A DNA stretch of 13,054 nucleotides from positions 1 through 13,054 of the forward strand of contig JODI01000139.1 of assembly GCA_000720805.1 (NCBI GenBank). Reading direction: 5' to 3'. Position 1 is the stretch's first letter; every line of letters starts with the position of its first letter. Origin of the DNA: Streptomyces violaceoruber (lineage in GTDB: Bacteria; Actinomycetota; Actinomycetes; Streptomycetales; Streptomycetaceae). The notes under the pieces are model-generated. The model was given only the letters and a program-made list of their open reading frames with translations. It searched no databases and was not told where the DNA came from. The translations under genes and the position numbers were made by a program. Positions 6,280 through 13,054 of the stretch are shown in pieces.

Positions 6280-7704
6280 ATGCCCGTACCCGTACCGCGG
6301 CAAAGAGCGATCCCGGCCGCGGAGAGTGGTCAGGCGCAGGCCGCGTCCTCAGGCGCAGGCCCCTCACCGGAAGGGGTCTCGCGCAAGGCGGCGGCCCCGG
6401 CCGGCAACACCACGGCCGAGCCCACCGGCCGCACCTCTCCTGCCACACCCGGCACCGCCGCCGGCGCCGCCATCGCCCCCGGCACCGCCGCCTCTGGCAC
6501 CACCGGTCCTGCCGGCACCAGCGTCCAGGGTGGTGCCCCCACCCTCACCCTCCTGGTGATAGAGGACGACCCGGGCGCCTCCGCGGTCGTGCCCGAGCTG
6601 CTCGACTCGGCCGGCAAGCCGATCCGGGTGCGCACCGCCCGCAACCTCACCGAGGCCGAGCGGCTGCTCACCGACGACGTCCACTGCATCCTGCTGGACC
6701 TCGCGCTGCCCACCCCCGGCCCGGCCGAGGACGACGAACTCGCCGTACTCCGGCAGGTGCTGGAACTCGCGCCCCGGCACGCCGTACTCGCGCTGACCGC
6801 CTCCGGTGACGCCGAGCGCGGCGCCGAGGCCGTACGCGTGGGCGCCCAGGACTACCTCTTCCGGGACGAGCTGGACGGCCGGCTGCTGAGCCGGGCGATC
6901 CGGTACGCCGTGGAGCGGAAGCGGTCCGACACGGCCGAGCGGCGGCTCGCCGAGGGCAAGCTGCGCGCCCAGGAGAACCGCCGGCTGGAGCGCGGCCTGC
7001 TGCCCACGCCCCTCCTGGAGGGCTCCTCGCTCCGTTTCGCCGCCCGCTACCGACCGGGCCGCTCGCGGGCCCTGCTCGGCGGCGACTTCTACGACACCGT
7101 CCGCACCCCGGACGGCACGGTCCACGCCATGATCGGCGACGTCTGCGGACACGGACCGGACGAGGCGGCGCTCGGCGTGGAACTGCGCATCGCCTGGCGC
7201 GCGCTGACGCTGGCGGGACTGTGCGGCGACCAGTTGCTCGGCACGCTCCAGCAGGTGCTGGAGCACGAACGCTCCGACGACGAGATCTTCGCGACGCTGT
7301 GCACGGTCGACATCGCGCCGGACGGCCGTCGCGCGGGCCTGTGCCTGGCCGGGCACCCGGCCCCGCTGATCGCCCGCCCCGGCCGGCCCGTCCAGCTGCT
7401 GCCGTACGACAACAACGGCCCCGCCCTCGGCCTGCTCCCCGGCGCGCGCTGGCCGCGGACGCAGGTGGAGTTGGGGGCCGAGTGGAGCCTGATGCTCTAC
7501 ACCGACGGCCTGATCGAGGGCCATGTCGGCGAGGGCCGGGAGCGGCTCGGGCAGGACGGCATGCTGGAACTGGTGCGCCGCCAGCTCTCCGAGGGGTTGC
7601 GCGGGGAGGAGTTGCTGCGGGCCACCGTGAACGAGGCCCGGGATCTCAACGGGGGCGAACTGACGGACGACGTGGCAGTGCTGTTGCTGGACCGGACGGC
7701 CTGA
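6280..7704 (+). CDS. fused response regulator / PP2C-type (RsbU/SpoIIE-like) serine phosphatase
   Basis: This 474-residue protein joins three parts. Residues 1-87 are a low-complexity Ala/Pro/Thr/Gly segment with repeated PGTAA. Residues 88-205 are a receiver domain: acidic pocket E95-D96-D97 (LLVIEDDP), phospho-acceptor D140 (CILLDLALP) and T173 (ALTAS). The usual conserved Lys is replaced by R195 (DYLFRDEL). After a linker helix comes a PP2C-like phosphatase (about 235-474) with metal ligands D269 and D272 in LLGGDFYDTV, D287 in IGDVCGHGPDEA, and D463-D464 in LTDDVAVLLLD. Such enzymes normally dephosphorylate anti-sigma-factor antagonists and so release a sigma factor when the receiver is phosphorylated. 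No partner kinase, antagonist or sigma gene lies nearby, so this is an orphan. The ATG at 6280 follows a strong purine-rich site (GGAGGGAAGGAA); an upstream ATG at 6247 would add 11 residues and lacks one. Confidence 0.92.
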   Translation: MPVPVPRQRAIPAAESGQAQAASSGAGPSPEGVSRKAAAPAGNTTAEPTGRTSPATPGTAAGAAIAPGTAASGTTGPAGTSVQGGAPTLTLLVIEDDPGASAVVPELLDSAGKPIRVRTARNLTEAERLLTDDVHCILLDLALPTPGPAEDDELAVLRQVLELAPRHAVLALTASGDAERGAEAVRVGAQDYLFRDELDGRLLSRAIRYAVERKRSDTAERRLAEGKLRAQENRRLERGLLPTPLLEGSSLRFAARYRPGRSRALLGGDFYDTVRTPDGTVHAMIGDVCGHGPDEAALGVELRIAWRALTLAGLCGDQLLGTLQQVLEHERSDDEIFATLCTVDIAPDGRRAGLCLAGHPAPLIARPGRPVQLLPYDNNGPALGLLPGARWPRTQVELGAEWSLMLYTDGLIEGHVGEGRERLGQDGMLELVRRQLSEGLRGEELLRATVNEARDLNGGELTDDVAVLLLDRTA

Positions 7705-7706
7705 GC

Positions 7707-7747
7707 GGACCCGGGCCTGCGCGGCGAGGCCGCCGGGACCCGGGTCC
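7707..7747. terminator. strong bidirectional hairpin terminator
   Basis: GGACCCGGG (7707-7715) and CCCGGGTCC (7739-7747) are perfect 9-bp arms. A second stem, GCGGC (7721-7725) with GCCGC (7729-7733), is nested inside with a GAG loop. It starts 2 bases after the phosphatase stop codon and lies between two converging genes. There is no U-tract, as is common in Streptomyces. Confidence 0.8.
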
Positions 7748-7785
7748 TATGCTTCGAGGCCGCGCGTCAACGCCCTCCGGCCCCT

Positions 7786-8139
7786 TCAGCGGCCGCCGTT
7801 GTAGGGCCCGTACGGCCCGTCGCTGCTGGAGCCGCCGCGCCTGCTGCGGCCGCCGCCCGGGAGGCCGCGCAGGGCGGGCCGTACGTCGACCATGTACACG
7901 ATCGTGGCGACGAGGCCGATGATCGGCAGGAACGACAGGATGTTGAAGATCAGGTTCACCACGAAGGCGAGCCCGAGGATGACCAACCAGAACGGCTTGG
8001 TCTTCTTGTCGGCCGCGCGGTAGGCGTCCTCACGACGCGTGGCGGCGTCGATCAGCGCGAAGCCGCTGAAAAGGATCAGGGCCATGCTCAGCAGCCACAT
8101 GAACCCCGCGAATCCCTGCATCAGCACTACGTCCACCAC
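7786..8139 (-). CDS. DUF2516 family small membrane protein
   Basis: This protein of up to 117 residues matches the actinobacterial DUF2516 family. A first membrane helix covers about residues 10-32 (FAGFMWLLSMALILFSGFAL). A polar loop with ATRREDAYRAADKKTKPFW follows, and then a long hydrophobic region at about 50-85 (LVILGLAFVVNLIFNILSFL and IIGLVATIVYMVDV) forms one or two more helices. The C-terminal 30 residues are Gly/Ser/Arg-rich and probably cytoplasmic or disordered. The function is unknown. The start is uncertain: GTG at 8139 gives the longest form, while ATG at 8121 (MQGFAGF) or GTG at 8125 would follow GGTGG at a more normal distance. It lies downstream of the HBHA gene but is separated from it by a strong terminator, so it probably has its own promoter between 8140 and 8202. 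Confidence 0.85.
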   Translation of the reverse strand: MVDVVLMQGFAGFMWLLSMALILFSGFALIDAATRREDAYRAADKKTKPFWLVILGLAFVVNLIFNILSFLPIIGLVATIVYMVDVRPALRGLPGGGRSRRGGSSSDGPYGPYNGGR

Positions 8140-8202
8140 CAGACTCGGCTCGTCGTCACGCGGTCACCGTACCCGCTCCCGGAAGCCCGCTACCCGCTGA
8201 AC

Positions 8203-8231
8203 GGGCCGGGCACTCCGAGAGTGCCCGGCCC
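8203..8231 (-). terminator. perfect 13-bp hairpin terminator after the HBHA-like gene
   Basis: GGGCCGGGCACTC (8203-8215) and GAGTGCCCGGCCC (8219-8231) pair perfectly around a 3-base loop (CGA). It starts 20 bp downstream of the HBHA-like stop codon. There is no clear U-tract, but the stem is very stable and stands between two genes on the same strand. Confidence 0.85.
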
Positions 8232-8251
8232 ATGATCCCAACCGCGGTGCC

Positions 8252-8959
8252 TTACTTGGCGGGCGGCGTGGTCTTCTTGGCGGCGGTGGCCGGGGTGGCC
8301 GTGGTCGGGGTGGGCGTGGTGGTCTTGCGGACCGGCGCCTTCTTGGCGGCGGCCGGCTTCTTCGCCGCGGCGGGCTCGGTCTTGACCGCGGCGGGCTTCG
8401 GCTCGGTCTTGACCGCGGCCGGGGCCGGAGCCGGGGCCGGCTTCGGCGCGGCGTCGGGCTCGACGGCGATCGCCAGTTCCTCGATCTCCTCGGCGGCCTC
8501 GCCACGCCAGGTCTTCACGGTCTGCTCACCGTGCTCGGCGACCTTCTCGTAGGTCTCGCGGGCCTTGACGGCGTACTCGGCGGCGACGCCGACACTGCGC
8601 AGGGCGAAGTCCTGGGCGGTCTCGCCGAGCTTCTTCAGGTCCGCGTCGAGGGTGCTGCCGAGCTTCTTGATGTCACCGTCGAGGCCGCCGAGGAACTCGC
8701 CGACCTTGGCCTGGAGGCTCTCCTGAGCCTCCTTGGCCTTGGCCTGGGCCTCCTTGGCACGCGCCTGGGCCTTCTCCTGGACGGCCTTGGGGTCGGTGTT
8801 GCGTACGGCGTCGATCCGCGCCGGAGCCTCGGCCCGCAGCTGCTCCACCAGGCCGGGCACCTTCTTCGCCTGCTGAAGGGCCAAGTCGGCGGTGCCGGCG
8901 GCGAAGTAGAGCGGAGTCGGGTCGCTGAGGGTCTTGCGCAGGTCGTCGGTGATGGCCAT
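8252..8959 (-). CDS. HBHA-like protein (heparin-binding haemagglutinin family)
   Basis: This 235-residue protein has the architecture of mycobacterial HBHA. Residues about 1-164 are a helical, largely coiled-coil region that opens with LRKTLSDPTPLYFAAGTADL and continues with heptad-like AKEAQAKAKEAQESLQAKVG. Residues 165-235 form a Lys/Ala/Pro/Thr-rich tail with KTEP and AAAKKPAAAKK units, ending TTPPAK. In mycobacteria the Lys-rich tail binds heparan sulfate at the cell surface and is methylated. In a saprophyte, binding to acidic polymers, wall components or DNA is as likely, and no adhesion role should be assumed. No signal peptide is visible, as also in HBHA. The ATG at 8959 has a good ribosome binding site (GGGAGGA, 8 bases upstream), and the stop is the rare TAA. 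It lies 78 bp downstream of an XRE regulator gene and probably shares its transcript. Confidence 0.88.
   Translation of the reverse strand: MAITDDLRKTLSDPTPLYFAAGTADLALQQAKKVPGLVEQLRAEAPARIDAVRNTDPKAVQEKAQARAKEAQAKAKEAQESLQAKVGEFLGGLDGDIKKLGSTLDADLKKLGETAQDFALRSVGVAAEYAVKARETYEKVAEHGEQTVKTWRGEAAEEIEELAIAVEPDAAPKPAPAPAPAAVKTEPKPAAVKTEPAAAKKPAAAKKAPVRKTTTPTPTTATPATAAKKTTPPAK
8374..8419 (-). repeat. in-frame duplication in the HBHA-like tail
   Basis: A 19-base exact match starts at 8374 and again at 8401, a period of 27 bp or nine codons. It encodes AAVKTEP at residues 181-187 and 190-196. This kind of repeat lets the basic tail lengthen or shorten without a frameshift. Confidence 0.8.
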
Positions 8960-9037
8960 GGTGATGGTCCTCCCGGATTCACGTTCGGCTGAGGGTTGTG
9001 GTGGTCCGCAGTCAGGCGGCCGGTGCCCTGGTCCGGC

Positions 9038-9598
9038 TCAACTGGCCGTCTGCTGCGGGTCGGCGTCATTGCCGCCGGTCGTGCGGGTACGTCGGGTGGG
9101 CGTGCGCCCGCCCGCCGTGCGGTTCTCTCGTACGGCGAGGTCACCGTTCCGGGCGGCCGGGTCGCCGTCACTCAGGGCATCGTCACCCGGAGCGCCGACC
9201 TTGACCCCTTTGTCCGTCCCGTCGTCCTCCTGGCCCGCCTCGTCGATCCCGAATCCGTTCTCCTTGCGGAAGGACTCGTAGATCTGGAGCAGCACCTGCT
9301 TCTGCCGCTCGTTCAGCGCGGGATCGGCGAGTATGACCGCGATGGTCTCCACCTCGTCCCGGTCCCGCTCGGCGTCGAGGATCCCGGCCCGCACGTACAG
9401 CGTCTCGGCGGAGATCCGCAGCGCCTTGGCGACCTGCTGCAACACCTCCGCGCTCGGCTTGCGCAGCCCGCGCTCGATCTGGCTCAGATACGGATTGGAC
9501 ACCCCGGCGGCATCGGCGAGCTGCCTGAGCGACAGTTGCGCAGTGCGCCGCTGCTCGCGCAGGTACTCACCAAGGTTGCCGACGTTGAGCGATGCCAT
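9038..9598 (-). CDS. XRE family helix-turn-helix regulator
   Basis: The 186-residue protein has a classical XRE/Cro-CI domain at residues 10-68: EYLREQRRTAQLSLRQLADA, then the recognition-helix region SNPYLSQIERG (34-44), then LRKPSAEVLQQVAKALRIS. A second helical segment (about 81-115, AVILADPALNERQKQVLLQI) may serve in dimerisation. The last 65 residues are acidic and then Arg/Thr/Gly-rich, probably disordered. I chose the ATG at 9598 (MASLNVGNL), preceded by AAGGTGGGGG, over the GTG at 9616. A 28-bp inverted repeat lies 27 bp upstream, a good place for autoregulation. From memory, the gene order with the HBHA-like and DUF2516 genes matches Rv0474-Rv0476 of M. tuberculosis, which argues that this regulator is part of that conserved unit. 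Confidence 0.92.
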   Translation of the reverse strand: MASLNVGNLGEYLREQRRTAQLSLRQLADAAGVSNPYLSQIERGLRKPSAEVLQQVAKALRISAETLYVRAGILDAERDRDEVETIAVILADPALNERQKQVLLQIYESFRKENGFGIDEAGQEDDGTDKGVKVGAPGDDALSDGDPAARNGDLAVRENRTAGGRTPTRRTRTTGGNDADPQQTAS

Positions 9599-9624
9599 GC
9601 CCCCACCTTGCCCCACCCCCGCTA

Positions 9625-9652
9625 ACTATTGCAAGCACCCGCTTGCAATAGT
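9625..9652. promoter_or_regulatory. 28-bp near-continuous inverted repeat, probable XRE operator
   Basis: ACTATTGCAAGC (9625-9636) and GCTTGCAATAGT (9641-9652) are perfect 12-bp arms around the spacer ACCC. Each arm contains the palindromic hexamer TTGCAA, the two being 14 bp apart centre to centre. The site is A/T-rich against a very GC-rich background and lies 27 bp upstream of the XRE start codon. TTGCAA in the distal arm could also act as a -35, so bound protein would block transcription. Autoregulation is inferred. Confidence 0.75.
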
Positions 9653-9768
9653 GTGTCACGCCACGTGTGACCGAGCCGAGCAGCTCCGGTGAGAAGACGA
9701 CACCGATCTGATCTGAGCGGCTCCGAGCCGGGTGCGGCCGTCGCCGCTCCTGGACCCGAGCGGGCGCT

Positions 9769-9812
9769 CCGGAGCCCCGGGCCGCCCGTCGAGGGGCGGC
9801 TCGGGGCTCCGG
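9769..9812 (-). terminator. long hairpin terminator after the large secreted protein gene
   Basis: Bases 9769-9787 pair with 9794-9812 in a 19-bp stem around a 6-base loop. All pairs are Watson-Crick except 9780/9801 (G-T on the plus strand, C-A in the minus-strand RNA). It lies 50 bp beyond the stop codon of the large secreted gene and insulates it from the XRE gene on the same strand. Confidence 0.8.
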
Positions 9813-9862
9813 GTGGTGCGGTGGGGGGCTCGGGGCTCCGGGTGGTGCGGTGGGGGGCTCGG
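9798..9862. repeat. 29-bp tandem duplication abutting a stop codon
   Basis: Two exact 29-bp copies (9798-9826 and 9827-9855) and the first 7 bases of a third (9856-9862) run up to the stop codon of the large secreted gene at 9863. The start of each unit, GGCTCGGGGCTCCGG, is the right arm of the terminator at 9769-9812, so the arm is present twice. Confidence 0.9.
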
Positions 9863-12844
9863 TCAGCGGGTGATCATGATCGCGTCCAGGTGCACGGTGG
9901 AGCGGCCCGTGGCGCTGCCCGACACCACCTTGAGCTGCGCCTTGTGGGTGGTGATCCTCGTACCGAGGGTGTACGTGAACACCACCTTCCGATAGCCCGT
10001 CGACGAGGCGTAGGTGTTCACCGTGCCCACCGTCGCCCCGTCCACCACGACCGCGAAGCGGCCGCCGTCGGACCTGCGGGTCGCGACGATCCGCAGCTTG
10101 GTGCCGTCCGCGGTGAAGGACACCGAGGCGCCCTTGGTGGCGGAGACCCGCTCGGTCCTGGCCCAGGCGGAGGTCACCGACGACGACGCCCACCGGCCGC
10201 TGAACGTCAGCGACGACGACCGGTCGTCGACCGGGACGCCGCCGGCGACGGCCGCGCTCCACGGGCCGGTCTGGCCGGCGTCGTCATGGGCGCGCACGTA
10301 GAAGCGGTAGGTCAGACCGGACTTCGGCGTCACCGGGCTGCCGGAGGCGCCGAAGGAGCCGGACTTCGTCGTGGTGCGGCTGCGCCAGGTCTGCGGCGAC
10401 CCGAGCGTCCACACGCCCGTACTGCTGCGGGTGGCGACACGCCAGCTGACGTCGTACGAGGTCACACCGGCCGTCTTCGCCGCCCAGCCGACCGGGATCA
10501 CGGGACTCGTCGAGGCGTCGCTGGCCAGGACGGGCGCGGTGACGGACGCGGCGGGGACGGTCCTGCGCAGTGTGACGGTCCCGCCGGCACCGGCCGCCGG
10601 CACTCCGGTCACCGCGTCCTTCAGGGCGAGGGTCCAGCTGTAGGAGCCCTCGGCGGCCGCCGTGCCCGCGTCGTTCCCGCCGTTCCAGACGGGGGCGACC
10701 TTGCCGCCGGAAGCCGTCCCGGTCAGCGTGCGCACCGTGGTGCTGCCGGACTTGAGGGTGAGCGTCCAGGCAACCGGCCGGTCGTACGCCCAGACCGGCG
10801 CCCACGTGTCGGACGAGCCGTCGCCGTTCGGGCTGAAACCGGTCGGGACGGACGCGGCGGCGGCCGTACGGGCCGGGGCGCCCGCCCACGTGGTGTGAGT
10901 GACGCCGTCGCTGTCCGTCCAGGCCGCCCAGGGAGCCTCTCGGTCCACCGCCCACCGCTGGGCGGAGGCGCTGTCGGCGCGCTCGGGAACGGCGAACAGC
11001 GGCTGCGCCGTGGCCCCGGGCACGCCCAGGACCTGGGCGTTCAGGACGATGCCCGTGGTGGCGTCCTTGGTGAACGTGTACAGGACGTCCTTGCCCAGGA
11101 TCGGCGTCATCACGGAGGCGTCCACCGTGGTGCGGGTGGTCGTCCCCGCCTTGATCAGCAGGCCCTGGGTGGAGGCGGCCCCGCAGGTGGTCAGCAGGAT
11201 CCAGGAGCCGCGCGCCTGGAGCCCGCCCGGCAGGCAGTCCACCGTGGTGACCGTGGACGTGGTGCCGGCGGCCAGGTCGGTGCGCCGGATGGACCAGCTG
11301 GAGGTGGCGTCCTTCACCGAGGTGTACAGGGCGCCGGCGTACAGGGCCGACCCCTGGGCGACCCGCTCACTCGCGCCGGTGGCGACGGTGTAGAGCAGCA
11401 GCGTGCCGTTGTTGACGGTGGTCCTGTCCGACAGCAGGAAGTGGCTGCCGTCGAAGTCCACGACCTGGTCGGCCGAGGTGTCGCTCAGTTGGAGGGGTAC
11501 GCCGGTCAGTGTCCCGTTGTCGTACACCTGGTAGGCGTCGCCCTGCTCGACCAGCACCCGGTGCCCGGCGGCGGCCAGGGTCTGGTGCACGATGCCGGTC
11601 GAGTAGGCCAGGACGCGGGACGGTGCGGTCGCCGAGGCGCCGGACGTACCGACCGTCAGGCCCGAGGAGAGCAGGACACCGGTGCGGCGGGAGGAGTCGT
11701 CGGCGGTGTACAGGGTGCCGCCGGACAGCGCCAGGGCGTCCAGCCGGGCCGGGCCCGCGGGGATCGTCGTGGCGTCACCGCCGGCGGTGGACACCCGGCC
11801 GTCGGTGAGGGTCTGGACGGCGGCGTCGACGTCCGGCCGGTACAGTGACGCGCGCATCCGGCCGTCGTCGCCGACGGAGATGTCGCGGAACGTGCCGCCG
11901 AGGTCGGCGGCCGCGGTGGAGCCGTCCCGGGACATCGCGTACAGCTCGTTGCCGTCGGCGCTCCACTCGTACCAGGCCAGGGTGTCGTCGCTGATCCAGC
12001 GGGCCTTGTCGGTGGGCAGGGTGACGGTCGCCGGGTCGCCGCCGGGTGCCGACCGCTGCCACTCGGTGAGGGTGGGGCCGTCGACGACCCCGAAGTGAGT
12101 GGGGGTGAACTCCAGTCCCTGCGGGAGCTCTTCGGTGCTCGGCTCGGCGACGGTGGCCGTCGTGCCGGTGGCGAAGCCGACGTACACGATCCGGTAGCCC
12201 CAGTCGGGTGCGGTCCGCAGCCGGACCAGCGCCCCGTCCGCGTCGGAGGCCAGCACCTCGTACTGCTCGGCGTCGGAGAGCAGCGTGCGGTCGCCGTCGG
12301 AGGTGCGCAGCACAAGGCGCACACGGTACGCCGAGTCCGCGTCGTAGTACGCCTGCTGTACGAGGATGCCGTCGCCGGCCTGGCCCCGGTACCGCTCGTC
12401 GCCCGCCGCGCCCGAACCGTCGTAGGCGACCGGCAGGGTCTCCTGCCGGCCGGTGTCGAGGTGACGCAGGGTCACGTGATCGGCGAGGGCGCCGTTCGGA
12501 TTCGTCGACGTGGCGACGGCCACCACCGAGTGCTGGACGGACACCGTGTCGAGGTGGAGGCCCTCGCTGTTGTCGGCCGGCACCCCCAGGTCCTGCGGGG
12601 TGCCTCCGGAGACGGAGAGCCAGCCGTGGGGCAGCGTGTCGGCGGAGGTCTTCTGCTGCCAGACGACGGCCTGCCCGGAGCCCGACACCTCGTCGGCCGC
12701 GGGCACGGAGGTGGTCCGCGCCGGCAGCGAGGTCGTCACCCCCGAGGCGGCCGCGGCGGCTGGGACGAGCGCAACGGTCCCGGCGAGGGCGACAGCCCCC
12801 GCAACGGCTGCGGACAGGCAGAGGTGACGTCTGTGCGATGGCAT
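9863..12844 (-). CDS. large secreted multidomain protein (propeller-like, FlgD-type Ig, FnIII-like, C-terminal beta-sandwich)
   Basis: This 993-residue protein carries a signal peptide (HRRHLCLSAAVAGAVALAG, ending AAAAAS; the RR pair might allow Tat export). Residues about 40-660 are repetitive beta-rich sequence with units such as LVRLRTAPDWGYRIVYVG and DDTLAWYEWSADGNELYAMS, best read as one or more beta-propellers. The only two cysteines of the mature protein (VDCLPGG, LTTCGAA) could form a disulfide. FSPNGDGSSDTW at residue 670 marks a FlgD-type Ig-like domain (about 668-760), with VWNGGNDAGTAAAEGSYSW. An FnIII-like domain follows (about 770-872, ending YRFYVRAHDDAGQTGPWS). The last 115 residues resemble the jelly-roll or carbohydrate-binding-like domain often found at the end of Streptomyces exoproteins (RFAVVVDGATVGTVNTY, VHLDAIMI). 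No catalytic motif was found, so a binding or scaffold role is likelier than an enzyme. The ATG lacks a clear ribosome binding site. Confidence 0.85.
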   Translation of the reverse strand: MPSHRRHLCLSAAVAGAVALAGTVALVPAAAAASGVTTSLPARTTSVPAADEVSGSGQAVVWQQKTSADTLPHGWLSVSGGTPQDLGVPADNSEGLHLDTVSVQHSVVAVATSTNPNGALADHVTLRHLDTGRQETLPVAYDGSGAAGDERYRGQAGDGILVQQAYYDADSAYRVRLVLRTSDGDRTLLSDAEQYEVLASDADGALVRLRTAPDWGYRIVYVGFATGTTATVAEPSTEELPQGLEFTPTHFGVVDGPTLTEWQRSAPGGDPATVTLPTDKARWISDDTLAWYEWSADGNELYAMSRDGSTAAADLGGTFRDISVGDDGRMRASLYRPDVDAAVQTLTDGRVSTAGGDATTIPAGPARLDALALSGGTLYTADDSSRRTGVLLSSGLTVGTSGASATAPSRVLAYSTGIVHQTLAAAGHRVLVEQGDAYQVYDNGTLTGVPLQLSDTSADQVVDFDGSHFLLSDRTTVNNGTLLLYTVATGASERVAQGSALYAGALYTSVKDATSSWSIRRTDLAAGTTSTVTTVDCLPGGLQARGSWILLTTCGAASTQGLLIKAGTTTRTTVDASVMTPILGKDVLYTFTKDATTGIVLNAQVLGVPGATAQPLFAVPERADSASAQRWAVDREAPWAAWTDSDGVTHTTWAGAPARTAAAASVPTGFSPNGDGSSDTWAPVWAYDRPVAWTLTLKSGSTTVRTLTGTASGGKVAPVWNGGNDAGTAAAEGSYSWTLALKDAVTGVPAAGAGGTVTLRRTVPAASVTAPVLASDASTSPVIPVGWAAKTAGVTSYDVSWRVATRSSTGVWTLGSPQTWRSRTTTKSGSFGASGSPVTPKSGLTYRFYVRAHDDAGQTGPWSAAVAGGVPVDDRSSSLTFSGRWASSSVTSAWARTERVSATKGASVSFTADGTKLRIVATRRSDGGRFAVVVDGATVGTVNTYASSTGYRKVVFTYTLGTRITTHKAQLKVVSGSATGRSTVHLDAIMITR

Positions 12845-12879
12845 GGAGCCGCATTTCTCTCGAACATGGGGCCGAGATC

Positions 12880-12909
12880 ATCGCATGTGCGTTCCCATAC
12901 CCAAGTCAA
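12880..12909 (-). promoter_or_regulatory. possible promoter of the large secreted protein gene
   Basis: On the minus strand TTGACT (12909-12904), an 18-bp spacer and TGCGAT (12885-12880) resemble a sigma-70-type promoter with a good -35 and a poor -10. The start would fall near 12873, giving a leader of about 28 bases. The 12870-12930 stretch is less GC-rich than its surroundings, as expected for a promoter. Confidence 0.35.
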
Positions 12910-13054
12910 CAGCCCATCGGCGTTGTTCAAAGCTCCGGGGGGAGTCCGGCGACGACACGGCCGGCGCGTCGATCGGCACCTCGATCCACGACGGACGCGG
13001 GCGGGTGAGCACAGCCTCCGCCGGGCGGGGCGGGGCCGAGGGTGGGGCTGGGGC

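Noticed and set aside
4613..6448. Long minus-strand frame of 611 residues
   Set aside because: It runs antisense through the NlpC/P60 gene and the repeat region, is Arg/Leu/Gly low complexity, and has no family match.
9599..9616. Longer XRE protein starting at GTG 9616
   Set aside because: The ATG at 9598 has a purine-rich site at a suitable distance and begins the sequence MASLNVGNL that leads directly into the helix-turn-helix domain.

Overview
The window is GC-rich actinobacterial DNA, almost certainly from a Streptomyces or a close relative. The coding frames have a strong G/C third-position bias, GTG starts occur, and the set includes mshA (mycothiol synthesis occurs only in actinobacteria), a DUF2516 protein and an HBHA-like protein. 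It looks like chromosomal core DNA. I see no transposase, phage gene, tRNA, rRNA or CRISPR array. Nothing amounts to a new multi-gene system; the unusual signals are mostly regulatory sites and repeats.

Left part (1-3613). Bases 1-160 show no convincing gene. A DUF2000 gene (161-595, minus) is divergent from an AraC-type regulator (645-1499, plus). Convergent to the regulator lies a minus-strand pair, mshA (2026-3363) and a YbjN-domain gene (1533-2033), overlapping by 8 bp. Upstream of mshA are a SigR-like promoter (GGAAT-N19-GTT) and a perfect 8-bp hairpin that would sit at the extreme 5' end of the transcript.

Middle part (3614-7747, plus strand). This holds a SAM-dependent methyltransferase, a secreted coiled-coil NlpC/P60 cell-wall hydrolase and a fused response regulator/PP2C phosphatase. 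Between the last two is about 550 bp with no gene. Its first 330 bp are full of degenerate repeats. A strong hairpin at 7707-7747 closes this block and faces a convergent gene.

Right part (7786-13054, minus strand). In transcription order these are a large secreted multidomain protein (12844-9863), an XRE-type regulator (9598-9038), an HBHA-like coiled-coil protein (8959-8252) and a small DUF2516 membrane protein (8139-7786). The order XRE - HBHA - DUF2516 matches, from memory, Rv0474-Rv0475(hbhA)-Rv0476 of Mycobacterium tuberculosis. The mshA - YbjN pair likewise matches Rv0486-Rv0487, so two conserved actinobacterial blocks flank the middle genes. The XRE gene has a 28-bp, near-continuous inverted repeat just upstream, most likely its own operator. 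Strong hairpins lie after the large secreted gene (9769-9812) and after the HBHA gene (8203-8231). The first of these has had one arm duplicated by a 29-bp tandem repeat.

Taken together the genes concern redox buffering (mycothiol), cell-wall turnover and surface or envelope functions, and signalling by phosphatase or small regulators. All functional calls come from reading motifs; no database search was run.
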